From: Combretum micranthum
Lineage: Eukaryota; Streptophyta; Magnoliopsida; Myrtales; Combretaceae
Assembly: GCA_024138025.1 (NCBI GenBank)
Contig: JAMXBD010001405.1
Span: forward strand, 310,001 to 374,000
Reading direction: 5' to 3'
Length of the DNA: 64,000 nt
Made by a program: the position numbers and the translations under genes. Below, piece after piece: positions 47,363 to 60,465 of this stretch (positions are counted from its first letter, which is position 1; the number at the start of each line of letters is the position of its first letter). Under the pieces are notes generated by a model. That model did no database searches. It was not told the DNA's origin and worked only from the letters and a program-made list of their open reading frames with translations.

Positions 47363-50300
47363 ATGTACTCCAAGAGAGCATCATCTTCCGTTTCCTCGCT
47401 CCTCCGAGGAGCTTCTTCTAGGGCTCGTTCTTCTTCTTCTTCATCTATCTCATCAGCTTCTTCTCAAGCTAACCCTAGCACTCTCGGTTCCCACCTCTCT
47501 CCTCACCGCCGCCATTTCGGATTCGCCTCCGCTTTCCGATCCACCGGCCGCTGGAGCCATGGCAGCGCCTGGAGATCACCTATGAATCTTCGCTCTCAGA
47601 TCGCCTCTGGTGTTCGATTGATCGAAAGGTTCCAGAGGAATCTCGCCTCCGCTGGTAAGGGGGAACTGTGAGCTCCTGATTTCTTGGAATCAGGTTTTGA
47701 AAATAAGACGTAGTTGTATCTGTTCGATTTAGCATGTACCGATTTCGGTTTATCCAAGATTTTCGGAATTCATATGGTTGTTTCATTCTGTCTGTGTTTG
47801 ATTCTGTTTGTGATGTTAAAATTGACTTTTCACTCTCGGTTCTTGTGTAAATTAGCATATGAATGCACTAACTGTTTATTCATTTGCAGCTTCTGAAAAT
47901 CCCTTCAAGCCGATCTTAACCAATCTTCCTAAGCCCGGAGGCGGCGAGTTCGGGAAATTTTACAGCCTCCCTGCTTTAAATGATCCGAGGATTGGTACGG
48001 TCTTTCAACTTGTTATAGCTCGATGGTGTGTGTGTAGCTTATAATTTCACTTGAGCTCATTCATGGATGTTATTTTTTATCAGCGCAGTGATGGTCCTTA
48101 GATGCTTTGGTAGTGTTTAGTTCACGGATTTTTAAGATATTAAATTATATAAAACTCATTGTACCATGTTTGAAATTTTAAAGATTTGATACTGGTTCAA
48201 GATTTTTGTCTCTTTCATTTGATGCTGCAAAAATCATAGGATATGGACTCCACACGAGTACAACCACTTCTACTTGCCATTTCATTTTTACCATTTCGAC
48301 CTTAATTCTATAACACCACTGCCATCACGACCATTGCCGCTGCTAGCACCACCATGGCTGTTGCCAATAATAAAAACTAGCGCCAAGTCACCATCACTAT
48401 CAGCACATTATTACCACTAAGCCACCACCATTCGTACTATCACCACCACTAACTTTAATACTATTGTATCATACATAACATAGAACTTAATTTAAAAAAA
48501 ATTCTTGGATTGTACTCAGTCCACTAAACAAGGCACAAGAAATTTGTATTGTCTAATTCTCCTTATAATTGTGTACTTAGCTCACCACATAAGGCACAAG
48601 TAACTTGTATCGTTTGATCTTCCTTATATCGTGTCTTACTATGTTGTTTGTCCCATGTTATATTGAAAACCAAACACTACCTAGGTGTGAAACTCAGACT
48701 ATGATTTTACTGATTATTGGCTGTGCTTTTGAAAACATATCAGTTATGATTGACTTGTTTACTTTATTCTTTCTCTTTTTAATTGTTTTAGTGTGAAGCT
48801 ATTCCACTTTTTTTTTGGAGTTTTAGGAATGCCTAACTGTTGAAAAGAGCAAAACTACCTTGTCACGGTGAACTTTTATATGAGATTATTGCTTAAAGTG
48901 TTAATTAAAAGAATATTCTTTCTGGTTATAAGGTTGCTAATAACAGGTTTTGCTTATTACTCATCCATGCAATGACAGATAAGTTACCATACTCTATTAG
49001 AATCCTTCTTGAATCTGCAATACGTAACTGTGACAACTTCCAAGTCACTAAGGAGGATGTTGAGAAGATTATTGACTGGGAAAATACATCTCCAAAGCAG
49101 GTTGAAATTCCCTTCAAGCCTGCTCGGGTTCTCTTACAGGTAAAAAGTCTCTAAAGGAGATTGTATAAATCTACATTTCCTTTGTTTTCCTCTATTTCTG
49201 AACACTCCCTAACTCTTTTACAGGACTTTACTGGAGTACCTGCTGTTGTAGATCTTGCTTGCATGCGGGATGCCATGAACAAACTTGGCAGCGATTCTAA
49301 CAAGATCAACCCTCTTGTATGTAAAACTTTTATTGTTGTGCTGCATTAGGTGTCATAGAATCAAAGAAGAATAAAACACTTTATTCTTCTTTCATTTCTG
49401 AAGTCAGAATTCATCATCTGTAATGGAAGGTTTTGGCTGTATGGTATAGGATGCACATATCATTTTTGACTCTGTGGAAACTTAAGTCCCATTATTCTTA
49501 ATTTACTTGTGGACACTTCATTTAAAATGCTGGTCAAACTCATAACAACCACCTGAAAATGTCATTCTAGCTTTTCCGGCTGTCTACCAATATCTCATGG
49601 TTTGTTCCTAAAATTGTCATGTTTAGGTTCCTGTTGATCTGGTCATCGATCATTCAGTTCAAGTAGATGTAGCAAGATCAGAAAATGCTGTTCAAGCAAA
49701 TATGGAATTTGAATTCCAGAGGAACAAGGAGCGATTTGCTTTCCTTAAATGGGGATCCTCTGCTTTCCAGAACATGCTTGTTGTTCCTCCTGGTTCAGGC
49801 ATTGTACATCAGGTATGGCATCTGTAATACTGCTCAAAGTTGCTTCATTGCAAGACTGAGGAATAATTGTTAATGTCTTGTTGAATGCAGAGAAATGTGT
49901 GATTTTTTGTAAAATCTCTTTATTCATTCTACTATCTCCAGAATCATGAGTGGAATTTGGAGCATGAGGACAATTGAAATGGGTTAGGTTAAGTGGTCCT
50001 ATAAAGAATTAGATGCATAATTTCTCTGACATCTAACTGATCAAGTGCACATGCAAGTTTGATCATATTGAAAAATGCTACATAACATGTTTTACTTAGT
50101 TTAACTAAAGTTGTTGTACTGATAATTTCACATATAAACAACAGGTCAATCTTGAATATCTAGGGAGGGTGGTTTTCAACACTGATGGCTTACTCTACCC
50201 TGACAGCGTTGTTGGCACTGACTCCCATACAACAATGATTGATGGGCTAGGAGTTGCTGGCTGGGGAGTTGGAGGTATTGAAGCAGAGGCAGCAATGCTG

Positions 50301-53300
50301 GGCCAGGTGAGAGATGCTCTGGAATATGAAAGTAGTTTTCTTTTTCTCCTGTATCTGAAGTTCACTTAGAGAATCCCTCATTCCTCTTATTGAAACCTTG
50401 AATATCTCAATTATTTCTAGCTTGAATCACACACTATTTAATGTTCTATTGATTATTTTCAATGATTTAGTTTTGGAGCAACCTGGAATTATTTATTTCA
50501 ACTCACTGGATTACTTGACCTAAAGATGAGTGAATTTTCATATGTAAATGGAGAAAATCATAAAATTGTTATCACTGTATTCACTAAGCTGGCAGTCACG
50601 CTTGGACAATTTGTATCGCCTGCCTTATCAGTTGTATATAATTACTTTCTTTGTAATTTCATAAAAGGTATAACTTTAAGATTGGCCTCTATCACTTCAT
50701 TATCATCAGTGCTTCTTATTCATCAGTCTATACTTATTTGTAATATGGTTGTATTATTGATTCTCCCAGCTAACAGGTCTTTTGGTAGAGAAATGATTAT
50801 TCTCATAATTCTTGTTGGTCTTTTTCCTTTCCCTCTGCTGGAAGGCTTATAGAAAATAATTGGTCGTTTTTGATCTATCGCTATCATAGGTTCCTACTGA
50901 AGAATTTTATGTTGTTCCCCATACATGAAGTTTTATTGATTGTCCTATGTAATAACTAATTTATAAATATTGCTTTTGACATTGGTTCTTATGTCATGAT
51001 AGATGCAAGAGCTTCAGAAGGATATAATGTAAGTAATAGCTTAAATATAGTTTTAAAGACAATAGCTTTCATTCTATTTCTAATCACATTTCACACTGAC
51101 AGCCCATGAGCATGGTGTTGCCTGGTGTCGTTGGGTTCAAGCTCTCTGGAAAACTTCATAATGGTGTCACTGCAACTGACTTGGTTCTTACGGTGACGCA
51201 AATGCTACGGAAACATGGTGTTGTTGGCAAATTTGTTGAGTTCTATGGTAAGTAGGAGTTTCATTATTGTCATTCTTGCAATGCTCTAGCACTTGCTTTC
51301 TTTACCTTCTGGAAGTATATTATGATACTGGAATTCTGTATGAATTTTATAGGCGATGGCATGAGTGAACTGTCCTTGGCGGATAGGGCCACCATTGCCA
51401 ACATGTCTCCTGAATATGGTGCAACTATGGGATTCTTTCCAGTGGATCATGTAACTTTGCAATATCTCAAATTGACTGGAAGAAGTGATGAAACTGTGAG
51501 CGTCATATTGAACAAATTTGGTATTTTGGAACTTATTCTTGCAAATGTCAGCTATAGCTAATCCATATTATATCAACTTTAGGTGGGACTGATAGAAGCA
51601 TATCTGCGTGCAAATAAGATGTTTATAGATTACAAGGAGGTAAGTTGCACATTTTGTCTTTTCCCTCTCCAGCTGCCATCGTCTCTTGCCAGGTTTAGTA
51701 ATTGACAATGTCTGCCCTAATTTCAGCCACAACAAGAAAGAGTTTATTCATCTTACCTTGAGCTAAATCTTGCTGATGTCGAGCCTTGTATTTCAGGACC
51801 AAAGAGGTATTATCTCTTTACGAGCTGATATCAATAGATTGTGACCTTTTCTGACATCTGTCTTAGTGATGCTTAAAACTGTTGGATTTGTTATAGGCCC
51901 CACGATCGGGTTCCTCTGAAAGAAATGAAGGCTGATTGGCAATCTTGTCTTGATAATAAAGTTGGCTTCAAGGTTAGTCTTCTGATTCTAATGATAGAAA
52001 ACTTAATTCTGAAATATTCAGATGTTGCTTTTATGTTTTTTTGCTAAATGTGTTGAAACAGTTGCGTCATCTATGTATCAATGAATGTGTTGAGACACTA
52101 ATCCAATCTAGGGATGAAAATAGTTATATATGCTTGGGTGAGAGGCATTCTCTTGTTACTGCTTCGTTGGTTTACTCCTAGTATTTAGGATCTCACGTAC
52201 GGTATTAGGAGAATGAATTCTTGTGAAAAATTTAGATAGCTCCTGCATTGTTCATTCAGTTTTGCTACCTCTTCCTTCTTTAGTACTTAGTCAAAGCAAG
52301 CATCGCAATTTTGTTAGCGTGATTCATCTCTTTACCCCAGGAAAGTGCTTTGGGTGTTTCCAGTCGTTTTGACTTTACCTGTATCCTTCTCCTTGATTTT
52401 TGGCCTTCTCCTGGGAATAATATCCAGTCCTTCCTAACCATTTATGTATTCATGCAGGGCTTTGCTGTACCGAAGGGCACAGAATAAAGTTGCTAAGTTT
52501 TCATTCCATGGGCAGCCAGCAGAACTGAAACATGGCAACGTGGTGATTGCTGCAATCACAAGCTGCACTAATACATCGAACCCTAGTGTGATGCTTGGGG
52601 CTGGTCTTGTTGCAAAGAAGGCTAGTGAACTTGGGCTGCAGGTACAGTGACATCATATGCATTCTCTGAATGTTTTGTCACTTAAGAGTATATTATGAAA
52701 ACATTGATCTATAAAATTCTTGCATGTTTGTCTGATAGTTATAATGGATGCTTGCCACCAGGTCAAACCATGGATGAAAACAAGTCTTGCACCAGGGTCT
52801 GGAGTTGTAACGAAATATCTCTTCAGAGGTACTTCTTGATGTTCTTGAGCTGGATCATTTTGCACATAGAGAAATAATACATTCATTTATAGACTCACAG
52901 TTGGAGCTCATTTTTGGATGCAGTGGACTGCAAGAATCTCTCAATCAGCAGGGCTTTAACATTGTTGGATATGGTTGTACCACTTGCATTGGAAACTCTG
53001 GAGAGTTGGATGAAACTGTTGGTGCTGCCATTTCTGAAAATGGTACTGCCATTTCTTTTACCATGGACATTTTATAAAGAATAATATCCCTATACATTCA
53101 AGTCATGTTGCTTGAACCACCTTGGATTTATTTTGGACCTGTTGATCCATCTTAAGTTTCCCACCATGGTGCCTTATCTTAATGGGATTAAGGCTTGAGT
53201 GGTGGTGGTGGTGGTGTTGTTATTGTGGTTTATGCCTAACCTTAATTGCTAAATTCAGATATAATTGCCGCTGCTGTACTCTCTGGAAACCGAAACTTTG

Positions 53301-55401
53301 AAGGCCGTGTTCATCCCTTGACCAGAGCCAATTACCTTGCATCTCCTCCTTTAGTGGTTGCATATGCACTTGCTGGAACGGTATGGATTTCTCTCTTTCT
53401 GGTGCTGTCTACACCATTGGTGCTTATCAAAAAGAAAAAATGTTGCTGTCATTCACACTAAAAACCTTTTTGTTCTCTTTTAATCCGCCCTATTCCTCTT
53501 TTATTGAGAAATTCCTTTGGAAAAATAATAGAAAAAGTAAGAAGTAAAAAGTCACCTATCTATCTAGGATGTCTGAAGTTTATGCATGCCATTCCATGCA
53601 TATGGGCAAATATGCACAATATTAAGTTTTGTATATTCTCCAGGTTGACATCGACTTTGAGAAGGAGCCAATTGGAACAGGGAAGGACGGGAAGAGTATA
53701 TATTTCAAGGATATATGGCCATCTACGGATGAGGTTGCAGAGGTAGGTAGTTTCTTTAACTTCATGGTTTAATGGCTTACAATATGAACTATATTGGGAT
53801 GAAAACCTCACCTGGATTTGCATAATATTTAGGCTGTTCAATCCAGTGTGTTGCCGGAGATGTTCAGAAGTACTATGAAGCAATCACTAAGGGCAATCCC
53901 ATGTGGAATCAGCTTTCGTGCCAGCTTCAACTTTGTACTCCTGGGATCCCAACTCAACCTATATCCATGAGCCCCATACTTTAAGGACATGACCATGGAT
54001 CCTCCAGGAGCTCATGGAGTAAAAGATGCCTATTGCTTGCTTAACTTTGGTGACAGCATCACAACTGATCACATTTCCCCAGCAGGAAGCATCCACAAGG
54101 ACAGTCCCGCTGCAAAGTATCTCCTCGATCGTGGGGTGGATCGAAAGGACTTCAACTCCTATGGCAGCCGACGTGGAAATGATGAAGTGATGGCAAGGGG
54201 AACTTTTGCAAATATTCGCCTTGTTAATAAGCTTTTGAATGGGGAAGTGGGCCCAAAGACGGTTCACATTCCTACAGGAGAGAAGCTTTCAGTATTTGAT
54301 GCTGCAATCGTGAGTTTTTATTCCTCTTAAATTGGTCACAGGAACCCTATTGAAGGTTTCTTCTTTATTTGTGTTTCAACAGTGTCTTTTGGGTTATAAA
54401 CATAGCTGTCATGGATTCTATATGCTTTTATGTGGCATTTACTTAAAATCCTTGAGTTCCATATTGGTGAGATCAACATGTCACGTTTACATTCTTGTAC
54501 CTTTTATAATCTCATGCTGATACCTATTCAGAATATAATACTTGTTCGGAATATGGAGCATAGGAGGTAGCAGTGCTTTCACTTGCTTACCTGAACTGAC
54601 TTCGGAATTTTTTTTTCCCTGGTGTAATAGTCCTGTGTATGAATCAGACAATGTTAAGCTCTTGAGTACTAGAGTCTCCATCCATTTCTAAGTCATATGG
54701 AAACAATCACGATCCACTTGATCTGCTAACTTAAATCATTAAATCAATAAACAATTGCAGAGGTACAAGGCTGCTGGGCAGGACACCGTAGTTTTGGCTG
54801 GAGCAGAGTATGGTAGTGGAAGCTCTAGAGATTGGGCTGCCAAGGGTCCCATGTTATTGGTAGGTTTTTCGTTGCATCATTCATCTCTTATTGTTCTTAT
54901 TTTATATTCGTATCATCTTTTGCTGTTTTGGTCTCATCATACATGCTGGTATTTGACAGGGTGTTAAAGCAGTCATTGCTAAAAGTTTCGAGAGAATCCA
55001 TCGTAGTAATTTGGTTGGCATGGGAATTGTTCCTCTATGTTTCAAGCCAGGAGAGGATGCTGACACTCTAGGATTGACTGGGCATGAACGGTACACTATC
55101 CACCTTCCAAACAACATCAGCGAGATAAGGCCTGGCCAAGATGTTACTGTAACTACAGACAATGGGAAATCTTTCACCTGTACGGTCCGCTTTGACACAG
55201 AGGTAATTTCTGTCTGTATGCTGCTTCCTATTGGTACATGTTGTTTTTAGTCACTAGATGGGTTCATATACTTTAGTTCTTTTCGTACCTCTATATCTTT
55301 GGCATGACGGTGTTCTTCTGATTGTTTTACAGGTGGAGTTGGCTTATTTCAACCATGGAGGTATTCTTCCATACGTCATCAGGAATTTAATTAAGCAATA
55401 G
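47363..55401 (+). CDS. ACO: Aconitate hydratase, mitochondrial/IRP1-type, 20 exons (frame broken as given)
   Basis: Catalyses citrate-isocitrate interconversion with a [4Fe-4S] cluster in the TCA cycle and related pathways. Exons: 47363-47654, 47890-47994, 48979-49139, 49224-49316, 49627-49812, 50145-50306, 51103-51247, 51353-51495, 51583-51639, 51727-51806, 51897-51972, 52458-52641, 52762-52828, 52924-53042, 53259-53380, 53644-53742, 53833-54309, 54761-54859, 54960-55202, 55333-55401. All junctions are GT-AG and in phase. Exon 1 is a Ser/Arg-rich mitochondrial presequence. Cluster cysteines: [10 protein letters not shown] (exon 12) and [13 protein letters not shown] (exon 14). Substrate-site blocks include [20 protein letters not shown] (exon 6) and [16 protein letters not shown] (exon 18). 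Length is about 994 residues, as for plant ACO2/ACO3. Oddity: inferred small deletions near 52476, 52820, 53872, 53917 and 53973 cause stops at 52485 (TAA) and 53968 (TGA). It is a very recent pseudogene or has assembly errors; identity is certain. Confidence 0.95.
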
Positions 55402-55790
55402 GTAAAAATTCAGCTGACAATTAGTGAGAGCTTTTCGACTGTAAAATGTGGGGAAATAAATAATGCCTCTGAAAACAAAGTGGAGATCCCTTTGAGAATT
55501 TTTTTTTTTTGTTTTTTCTTTTGAATAGCTGCAGTCTGTCACAAACCATCATCCTTGACGGGTCTTCTGTATTTGTCAACTATATCCTGCTTGATCAGAT
55601 TTTGCAATTAGCCAATTCAGTGACCTCTTCTCAGATTTGCAGAATAGAATGTTTAGAGATCTCGTGTGATGTTATTTGATTGCATTGCTGTCCGTAGTGA
55701 CTAACGTCCATGGGGTCTGCCCATGGGTCTGTGTTTCATTCACTATTTATGTGTAATAATAAGATTTACGAGACATTTCCAATAAAAAAA
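55402..55790 (+). other. 3' untranslated region of the aconitase gene
   Basis: T-rich sequence after the stop, with AATAATAAG (about 55755) and CAATAAAAAAAA (about 55780) as candidate polyadenylation signals. No other feature. Confidence 0.5.
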
Positions 55791-55799
55791 AAGGTTCTT

Positions 55800-56489
55800 G
55801 AGTTTAGCGTGTGCGGTAAATAGTTGTAGATACTGAATGGTCGCCGAAGGAGATCGCGTCGAAGGGTTTCCATGATCCTCGGCCTAAGATGGGGTATTGA
55901 GGATGTTGGTGTTTATCTTTTAATATCCCCCCCTCTCCCTCTCTCTTCTTCTTCAATTGGGAAAGTAGTAAATCGAATATACTCGGTGGAAAACGTACAC
56001 ATGGATAATTATCTCCAGTGTCCGGTTCCAAAAAATAAGGACCTGGAATTGTCCGGGTCACGAGTGAGATGGGATCCTACGTGTGCACCCACTGGGTTCG
56101 AATCTTAAGCCACTTTTTATTTTTTTGAATTAATTAGGAAATAAGTATTCTTAATTTATTATAATATATAATACCGGAAGTATTTTTTTTTATATCTTTT
56201 TGTGTTAATACTTTTTTTTTAATTCATATTCGTACTTTTACAATATTCATGTCATGTTATCTTTTGTGACATATTGCCTTTTTTTTTATATTAACACCTT
56301 TTAGTACCGTAACATTTCACAAAAAAAGCATCTTATAATGTTGTAACAAAAAATTTAAGTAAACAATTAATTGAAAGTATATCTTCATTTTATAAATTAT
56401 TATTATAATGTTATGTATGAGTATAAAATAAATCTATTGCATAAGATCATTTTGAGTAAATTTATTTTATAATTATTATTTTCTACTTA
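55800..56489. other. Intergenic with a weak tRNA-like B box
   Basis: Around 56040-56110 the sequence GTGCACCCACTGGGTTCGAATCTTAAG contains a GGTTCGAATC box like an internal polymerase III promoter, but no convincing A box or tRNA fold. The frames at 55804-56061 (-) and 55872-56108 (+) show no recognisable domain. It may be a SINE remnant. Confidence 0.3.
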
Positions 56490-56521
56490 TTTACCGTGCA
56501 TTGTGCAGGTTTTTAACTAGT
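56490..56521 (+). mobile_element. Helitron-like 3' terminus
   Basis: TACCGTGCATTGTGCAGG followed by TTTTTAACTAGT. Plant Helitrons often end with a CCCGTGCATTGCACGGG-type hairpin, a short T-rich spacer and CTAGT; here the hairpin is partly decayed. The 5' end was not located, so the element length is unknown. Confidence 0.5.
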
Positions 56522-57946
56522 TTAAAATAAAATTTTGAACTTAAAGTACAGATTGGGTAGAAAAAAGTCCATTTTCATTTAGTATTGTCAATGATATATA
56601 ATTATTTATACACAAACACATCTAGACATAGGAACAGGTTGGGTTTGATCCGTGACTTAACCCTGATCAGTATCAGCAAACAAGCCTTTATAGCCCAACC
56701 AGTCCCATCGGTTACACGAGTTGAAAATGGTTGGCATATTTAAACCCATCAACTTGGTGGGTTAGACCCAAGTCATTCATTAAAAAGAAAAAAAAAAAGG
56801 AAAAAAGAAAAGAAGGACTTGAGAATCAGGAAAATTAGTTGGAGAAGAAAATTAAAAACAAGCAAGATGGACATGTGAATGTGATTTGATTTTTGGGCAA
56901 CCAAAAAATGAGAGAGCGGAAATGATCTTCGGCATTTGGGATGAGAGAGAGAGAGGGATTAAATTAAATGAAAGTGGATGTAATTTCAAAGTGATTATTT
57001 CATACCTATCTATGTGAGATATTTGTATTTGTACTACATTGATGTAACTTGGAATTTGGAATATACATGACAACCAACGTTATTTAATAAAAAGAATTAC
57101 TTCACAATTTCAATGCGGATGTGGTTTTCACCCTCAAAGTGGAATAAATTTAGACATAAATCTTGTTAGCACAATGAGCATGCACTAAGTCACTCGTAGA
57201 CACGTTAATGACCTAGTGGGTGACTAGTAACTGGCTCAACTTGTCTTTGTCTTGGCTGCTTCCGAGTCATACCTTGCATGATCTGTGATCATAAGATTCC
57301 AGGTCGGGTATAGTCCATCCTTATCTCTAAGTACAACTTATTTAAGTTCAAATATTAGTAATATGGGACTAAAATAATACTATGAAAGAATAGAGTTTAC
57401 AAGATAAAAAGAAATCTCATGTTATTAAGAATTATGATTATTCTCTTAGTGGGACTCTATATAAAACATGATATACGTTTTTGAATTATATTTATTACAT
57501 ATCTTGTGATCACGAACACATTAAATACTCTAATTAAATAATTAATAATTTTATTTATTTTTATTTCTTAGTTTTATACTAAATAATTAATATTTGTTTT
57601 ATTATTATTTTTTTTAAGGAGGACTTGTTGGATCTAACGAGTCTAGACCAAGGGTTAGACCTATCCTTTTAGGACGGATACATTTGCAAACCTACCATGA
57701 TCGAGTCGAGCAGGTCCTTGATTCAGACGCGAGCTTTGGAGATGTCTTGATATAACACGAATTCAATTCTATGCCTTGATTTGTTCTCCTAGGCATTCCC
57801 TTACATGGAGAATGGATTATTACCTAATGCTATAACCATTGGGTTCATGGGTTAAGGGTTGGTTAAGCCTCAGTCTCATGGATATAGTGGGTCTAAGTTG
57901 GTAACTGACACAAGACTAAAAAGTATAGATATTTTTATGAATATGG
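56522..57946. other. Intergenic, nothing recognised
   Basis: AT-rich with patches such as GGGTTGGGTTTGATCC (56640) and GGACTTGTTGGATCTAACG (57625). No supported gene or paired repeat. Confidence 0.4.
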
Positions 57947-58459
57947 GGTTCTTTTTAAAAATTAATCCAAATTTTAGGTCCCTACAGAAACTTTTTGTAG
58001 GTTTAGACAAGTGAAGTCGCATGCTGTGAGTATGACTTAATAGTAGCATAATTGTAAGAAAGAAGGTATAGATAGTGTGTTATAATTGAAAAGGAAGGCA
58101 CAAGTCGTGCTCGCACCTTCAATGGTAATAAAGGTATAGGTATAGCCCGTGCCTTCTTTAGTTCTCTTACACAGTGTAGACAAAGGTGAAAAAGTTCCCA
58201 AATTTTACATTAATTCAACTCAAATCCCATCACACTTTGTACAATCTTAGATAACTTCAAATTTAAGGGCGAAAAATTGCCAACCAAGTTACTCTATATA
58301 GCCATAATGATATGAACATACAAATATGCAAAAGAAAAGAAAAAGTCTAAAAGATTCAATATAAACGTTTAAATACAAAATATGTTGAAACTACATGTTA
58401 CAGCCTGTTTTTTTCCTTTTATTCTTCTTATTGAAGATACTACTAAATGATATCAAGGA

Positions 58460-59400
58460 TCAATCTTGCTGTTGCTGCTTTGGTTGTGGTAGGTTATGCC
58501 GAGCAAGCTCACTTGCTCCTTTTGGTGGGTCAAACTGATGAGGAGCACGTTGACTCATCTGATTAAGACGTTGAAGTTGTATGTGGGGCAGTAAACGAGT
58601 CGATTTACTTACTAGTGACTCAAGTTCAAGCTTGAACTCAAGCTCGTTTAACTAAAAAAGCTGAGCTTGAGCTCTTCTTTAGGCTCTCAAATAGGTTCGT
58701 TTAACATATTAATATAATATCATATATAATTATTTATATTAATCTAATATTATAAATATAGTTTTATATAATTATTTACATAAAATAAGCCAAGTTTAAG
58801 CTCGTTTAGCCAAAAAAGCCTAATAAGTGGAGCTCAAGCTTGCAAATCTTTAATGGCCTTTGGCCCGAAATTACACATCTTAGGCTTGTTGAAAGTTTGA
58901 CTTGGCTTGAGCTAGTTAATTTGTTAAATAAGCCAAGCTCTAGTTTTTCAAAAGCTCAACTCGTTTACACTCTTAGTTGTGTGATACCCTCCCCCATATC
59001 CACATCAGGGTTTAATGGCTAATGCCACCCCTTGTGAGGGGTAGCTATGATAGGAAAAGCATCAATGTGATTCCCTGTAGACAAAGTGACATAAACACTC
59101 AGGCTAAATGATAAGTTAACCATCATCTCTTTTGTAGTACATCCAACTGACAAGCTGCCTATAATATCTTTTGTCATCTACTTGCCGAACATCATTGTAG
59201 AGGTAATGGATATATCATATTTGTGCTAAATAGTTGCACTAGCTTTGTAGGCATATTTGGTATCGATGAAGTACTCCTCCATCCCCTTCTAACTCTAGGT
59301 CTATGTCTACCTCTTAATCCTGTTGATGCTTTACCTCTCTACCTTATGTTCTACTTAAGGTTTTATTAGATCTTGCTGTACTTCTTGGTGCTTAAGTTTT
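58460..59400 (-). pseudogene. Decayed C-terminal coding remnant of the Mutator-like element
   Basis: On the minus strand, scraps such as LSFSLSVYVTLSTGNHIDAF (about 59050-59110), PLNPDVDMGEGITQ (about 58985-59025) and, beyond the nested family C insertion, LQRLNQMSQRAPHQFDPPKG and a Gln-rich tail ending at a stop at 58460. Removing the insertion and one copy of its 8-bp flank puts ITQ and LQRLNQ in the same frame. No domain recognised. Confidence 0.35.
58584..58974. mobile_element. Family C inverted-repeat element, nested in the Mutator-like element
   Basis: Left end GGGGCAGTAAACGAGTCG; right end mirrored CTAAGAGTGTAAACGAGTTG. Flanks GTTGTATG and GTTGTGTG are an 8-bp duplication with one change, as for hAT elements. 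The interior is rich in AAGCTTGAGCTC-type sequence, as in the copy at 43786-44068. Confidence 0.65.
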
Positions 59401-59899
59401 GGAAACTTCACCATTCCTTCACACTCTTCAAGGAGGTGCACTCCTCCATTGGCAAGTTCAATTGCCAACGGTGGATCATGAGCCAACACTATGGAACAAA
59501 ATGTGTTAGCCTAGATGAAGAAATGAAAGGTTACAATCATATATGCCATATTCTAACTTAATGAGTGTTAAGTATCCACGAACTAGATGTCTAAGCAAAG
59601 CTCGTTATGTCCAATGTATTAGTGACTAAAACATCTATACCACTCTCTATCATTTGGATAGATCACTCTCCATGCTTTATAGGTACAACTCTTTATTGAC
59701 ACTATTTCCATTGTGCAATGTACTGATGTGGTACTGCATCTAGTCAACATTTGTAGATTGTTAATCACCTCATTTGGATAATGCTGCCATTGTAACTATG
59801 AATAAGCGAATTCAGTAAGTCACAGAGCATGGGAGTTAATAGGTAAACAATTAGTGTTATGTGTAGTTGTCCTCAATACTCCCCTCACCATCTTCTGAA

Positions 59900-60465
59900 T
59901 TATCATCTCCATTTGCCTTATCAATATCACATATGTCTTCCTCAATTTTGGATGAAGATTTATTCATAAGTATTGGATTATAATCTTTGTTATTTATTTG
60001 GGAGTATGACATCATGCCTTATCTTTAGGGGCTAATGTAGTCAAGAGTAAATGCTTAGATTTGAGGAGTACCCATTAGAGTATTTGAATGTAAATCAATA
60101 AGAGTAACTTGAGGTGGTTGCTTAGATTTGTGAAGGGACATAACTGGAAGTGTTTACCTATCATGCATACTTTTCTAATGAGATGGTAGACTTTCTACCA
60201 ATCTTGACATACAACTTAGGGATCCGACCTTCACTCAATTGCTGAGCCAATGAAATTTAACCCTCAACACTTCATCATCAGTAATAGGCACTAGCATGAA
60301 TGTTGCACCCTATTCGCATACAAAGGGATGCCTATGAATGACTTCTACACTCAATACAATGTTATCAATTCTAATGTTGTGGCATATTTTCCTTACGAAT
60401 TTACTATAATTGATATCGACCCTGACTTTCACCTTCTTTATTGGAGCCATTGTAATCCAATCCAT
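59900..60465 (-). pseudogene. N-terminal Mutator transposase-like remnant
   Basis: An ATG at 60465 opens MDWITMAPIKKVKVRVDIN, then SKFVRKICHNIRIDNIVLSV, an in-frame stop, FMLVPITDDEVLRVKFHW and, near 59900-59970, an acidic stretch (SKIEEDICDIDKANGDD then SEDGEG). An N-terminal basic/beta block, a 'PITDDE-V-V-F' block and an acidic linker are the usual start of plant MuDR-type transposases. This is motif recall, supported by the long flanking inverted repeats. The catalytic core is not visible. Confidence 0.4.

Noticed and set aside
48290..48440. Coding exon in aconitase intron 2 (CCA-rich stretch)
   Set aside because: Degenerate CCA/CAC low-complexity sequence; exons 2 and 3 already join in phase and match the family without it.
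56852..57073. Minus-strand 73-codon open frame
   Set aside because: Low-complexity translation of AT-rich DNA without motif.
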